Shown here: one piece after another, positions 63,984 through 64,000 of the stretch
Layout of the letters: each line of letters begins with the position of its first letter
Numbering within the stretch: the first letter of the stretch is position 1
From: Veillonellaceae bacterium
GTDB lineage: Bacteria; Bacillota; Negativicutes; Veillonellales; Dialisteraceae
Length of the DNA: 64,000 nucleotides
Direction: 5' to 3'
NCBI GenBank assembly: GCA_025992895.1
Contig: DAJPGA010000001.1
Location: 817,001-881,000, forward strand
The notes under the pieces: generated by a model
The model's input: the letters and a program-made list of their open reading frames with translations, nothing else
Told to the model about the DNA's origin: nothing
Database searches by the model: none
Position numbers and translations under genes: made by a program

Positions 63984-64000
63984 ATGGATAAAGAAATCAG
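63984..64000 (+). CDS. Start of a further gene, cut by the window edge
   Basis: ATG at 63984 after AGAGG with 5-nt spacing; only MDKEI is visible. No function can be given. Confidence 0.4.

Overview
The window reads as a chromosomal segment of an anaerobic, succinate-decarboxylating Negativicutes bacterium, most like Dialister or a near relative. This is inferred from gene content: a complete succinyl-CoA to propionyl-CoA gene set with a biotin, Na+-pump type methylmalonyl-CoA decarboxylase, a radical 2-hydroxyacyl-CoA dehydratase activator, many B12 and T-box leaders, and Gram-negative-type surface genes in a Firmicutes-like background. No rRNA, tRNA or CRISPR array was recognised.

Layout. 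1-7.8 kb: the 3' end of a giant dehydratase activase, a TetR regulator, a HAD phosphatase, and a minus-strand block (O6-alkylguanine repair, DEDDh exonuclease, B3/4 protein, LOG enzyme). 8-12.7 kb: L7Ae-like protein, rpsL, rpsG, fusA and tuf from a strong consensus promoter. 12.7-26.5 kb: a repeat-rich, IS-rich region with three almost identical 1.73-kb IS3-family elements, a LuxR-type regulator, tyrS, a glyoxalase/tcdA operon and an MFS gene truncated by an IS. 26.8-30.3 kb: an accessory island, the remnant of a two-partner-secretion/contact-inhibition locus with an AT-rich toxin-like C-terminus and membrane proteins. It is flanked by a 96-bp duplicated scrap of the neighbouring aminotransferase gene. 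30.4-44.4 kb: T-box-controlled methionine genes (cystathionine synthase and lyase; separately metQ), LysR, an unusual aconitase-superfamily pair behind a structured leader, upp, a beta-helix surface protein and an O-antigen ligase-like protein.

44.5-60 kb is the metabolic core. A CoA transferase loads succinate. Methylmalonyl-CoA mutase is encoded twice: a split 548 + 131 aa form with meaB, and a mutA/mutB/meaB operon behind a cobalamin riboswitch. Methylmalonyl-CoA epimerase and decarboxylase subunits A, D and C follow the first set, but the membrane beta subunit (MmdB) is not in the operon. A degenerate B12-binding paralogue and an MsrA-like protein whose catalytic Cys is Ser border this region.

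60.6-64 kb: two tandem cobalamin riboswitches, each with its own terminator, are followed by about 430 nt of hairpin-rich non-coding DNA ending in an intrinsic terminator. The next gene (glutathione peroxidase) has its own promoter. The riboswitches therefore appear to control a non-coding RNA, which is the strongest candidate here for an undescribed system. Other candidates are the fused, Cys-less aconitase-like subunit and the toxin/immunity island.
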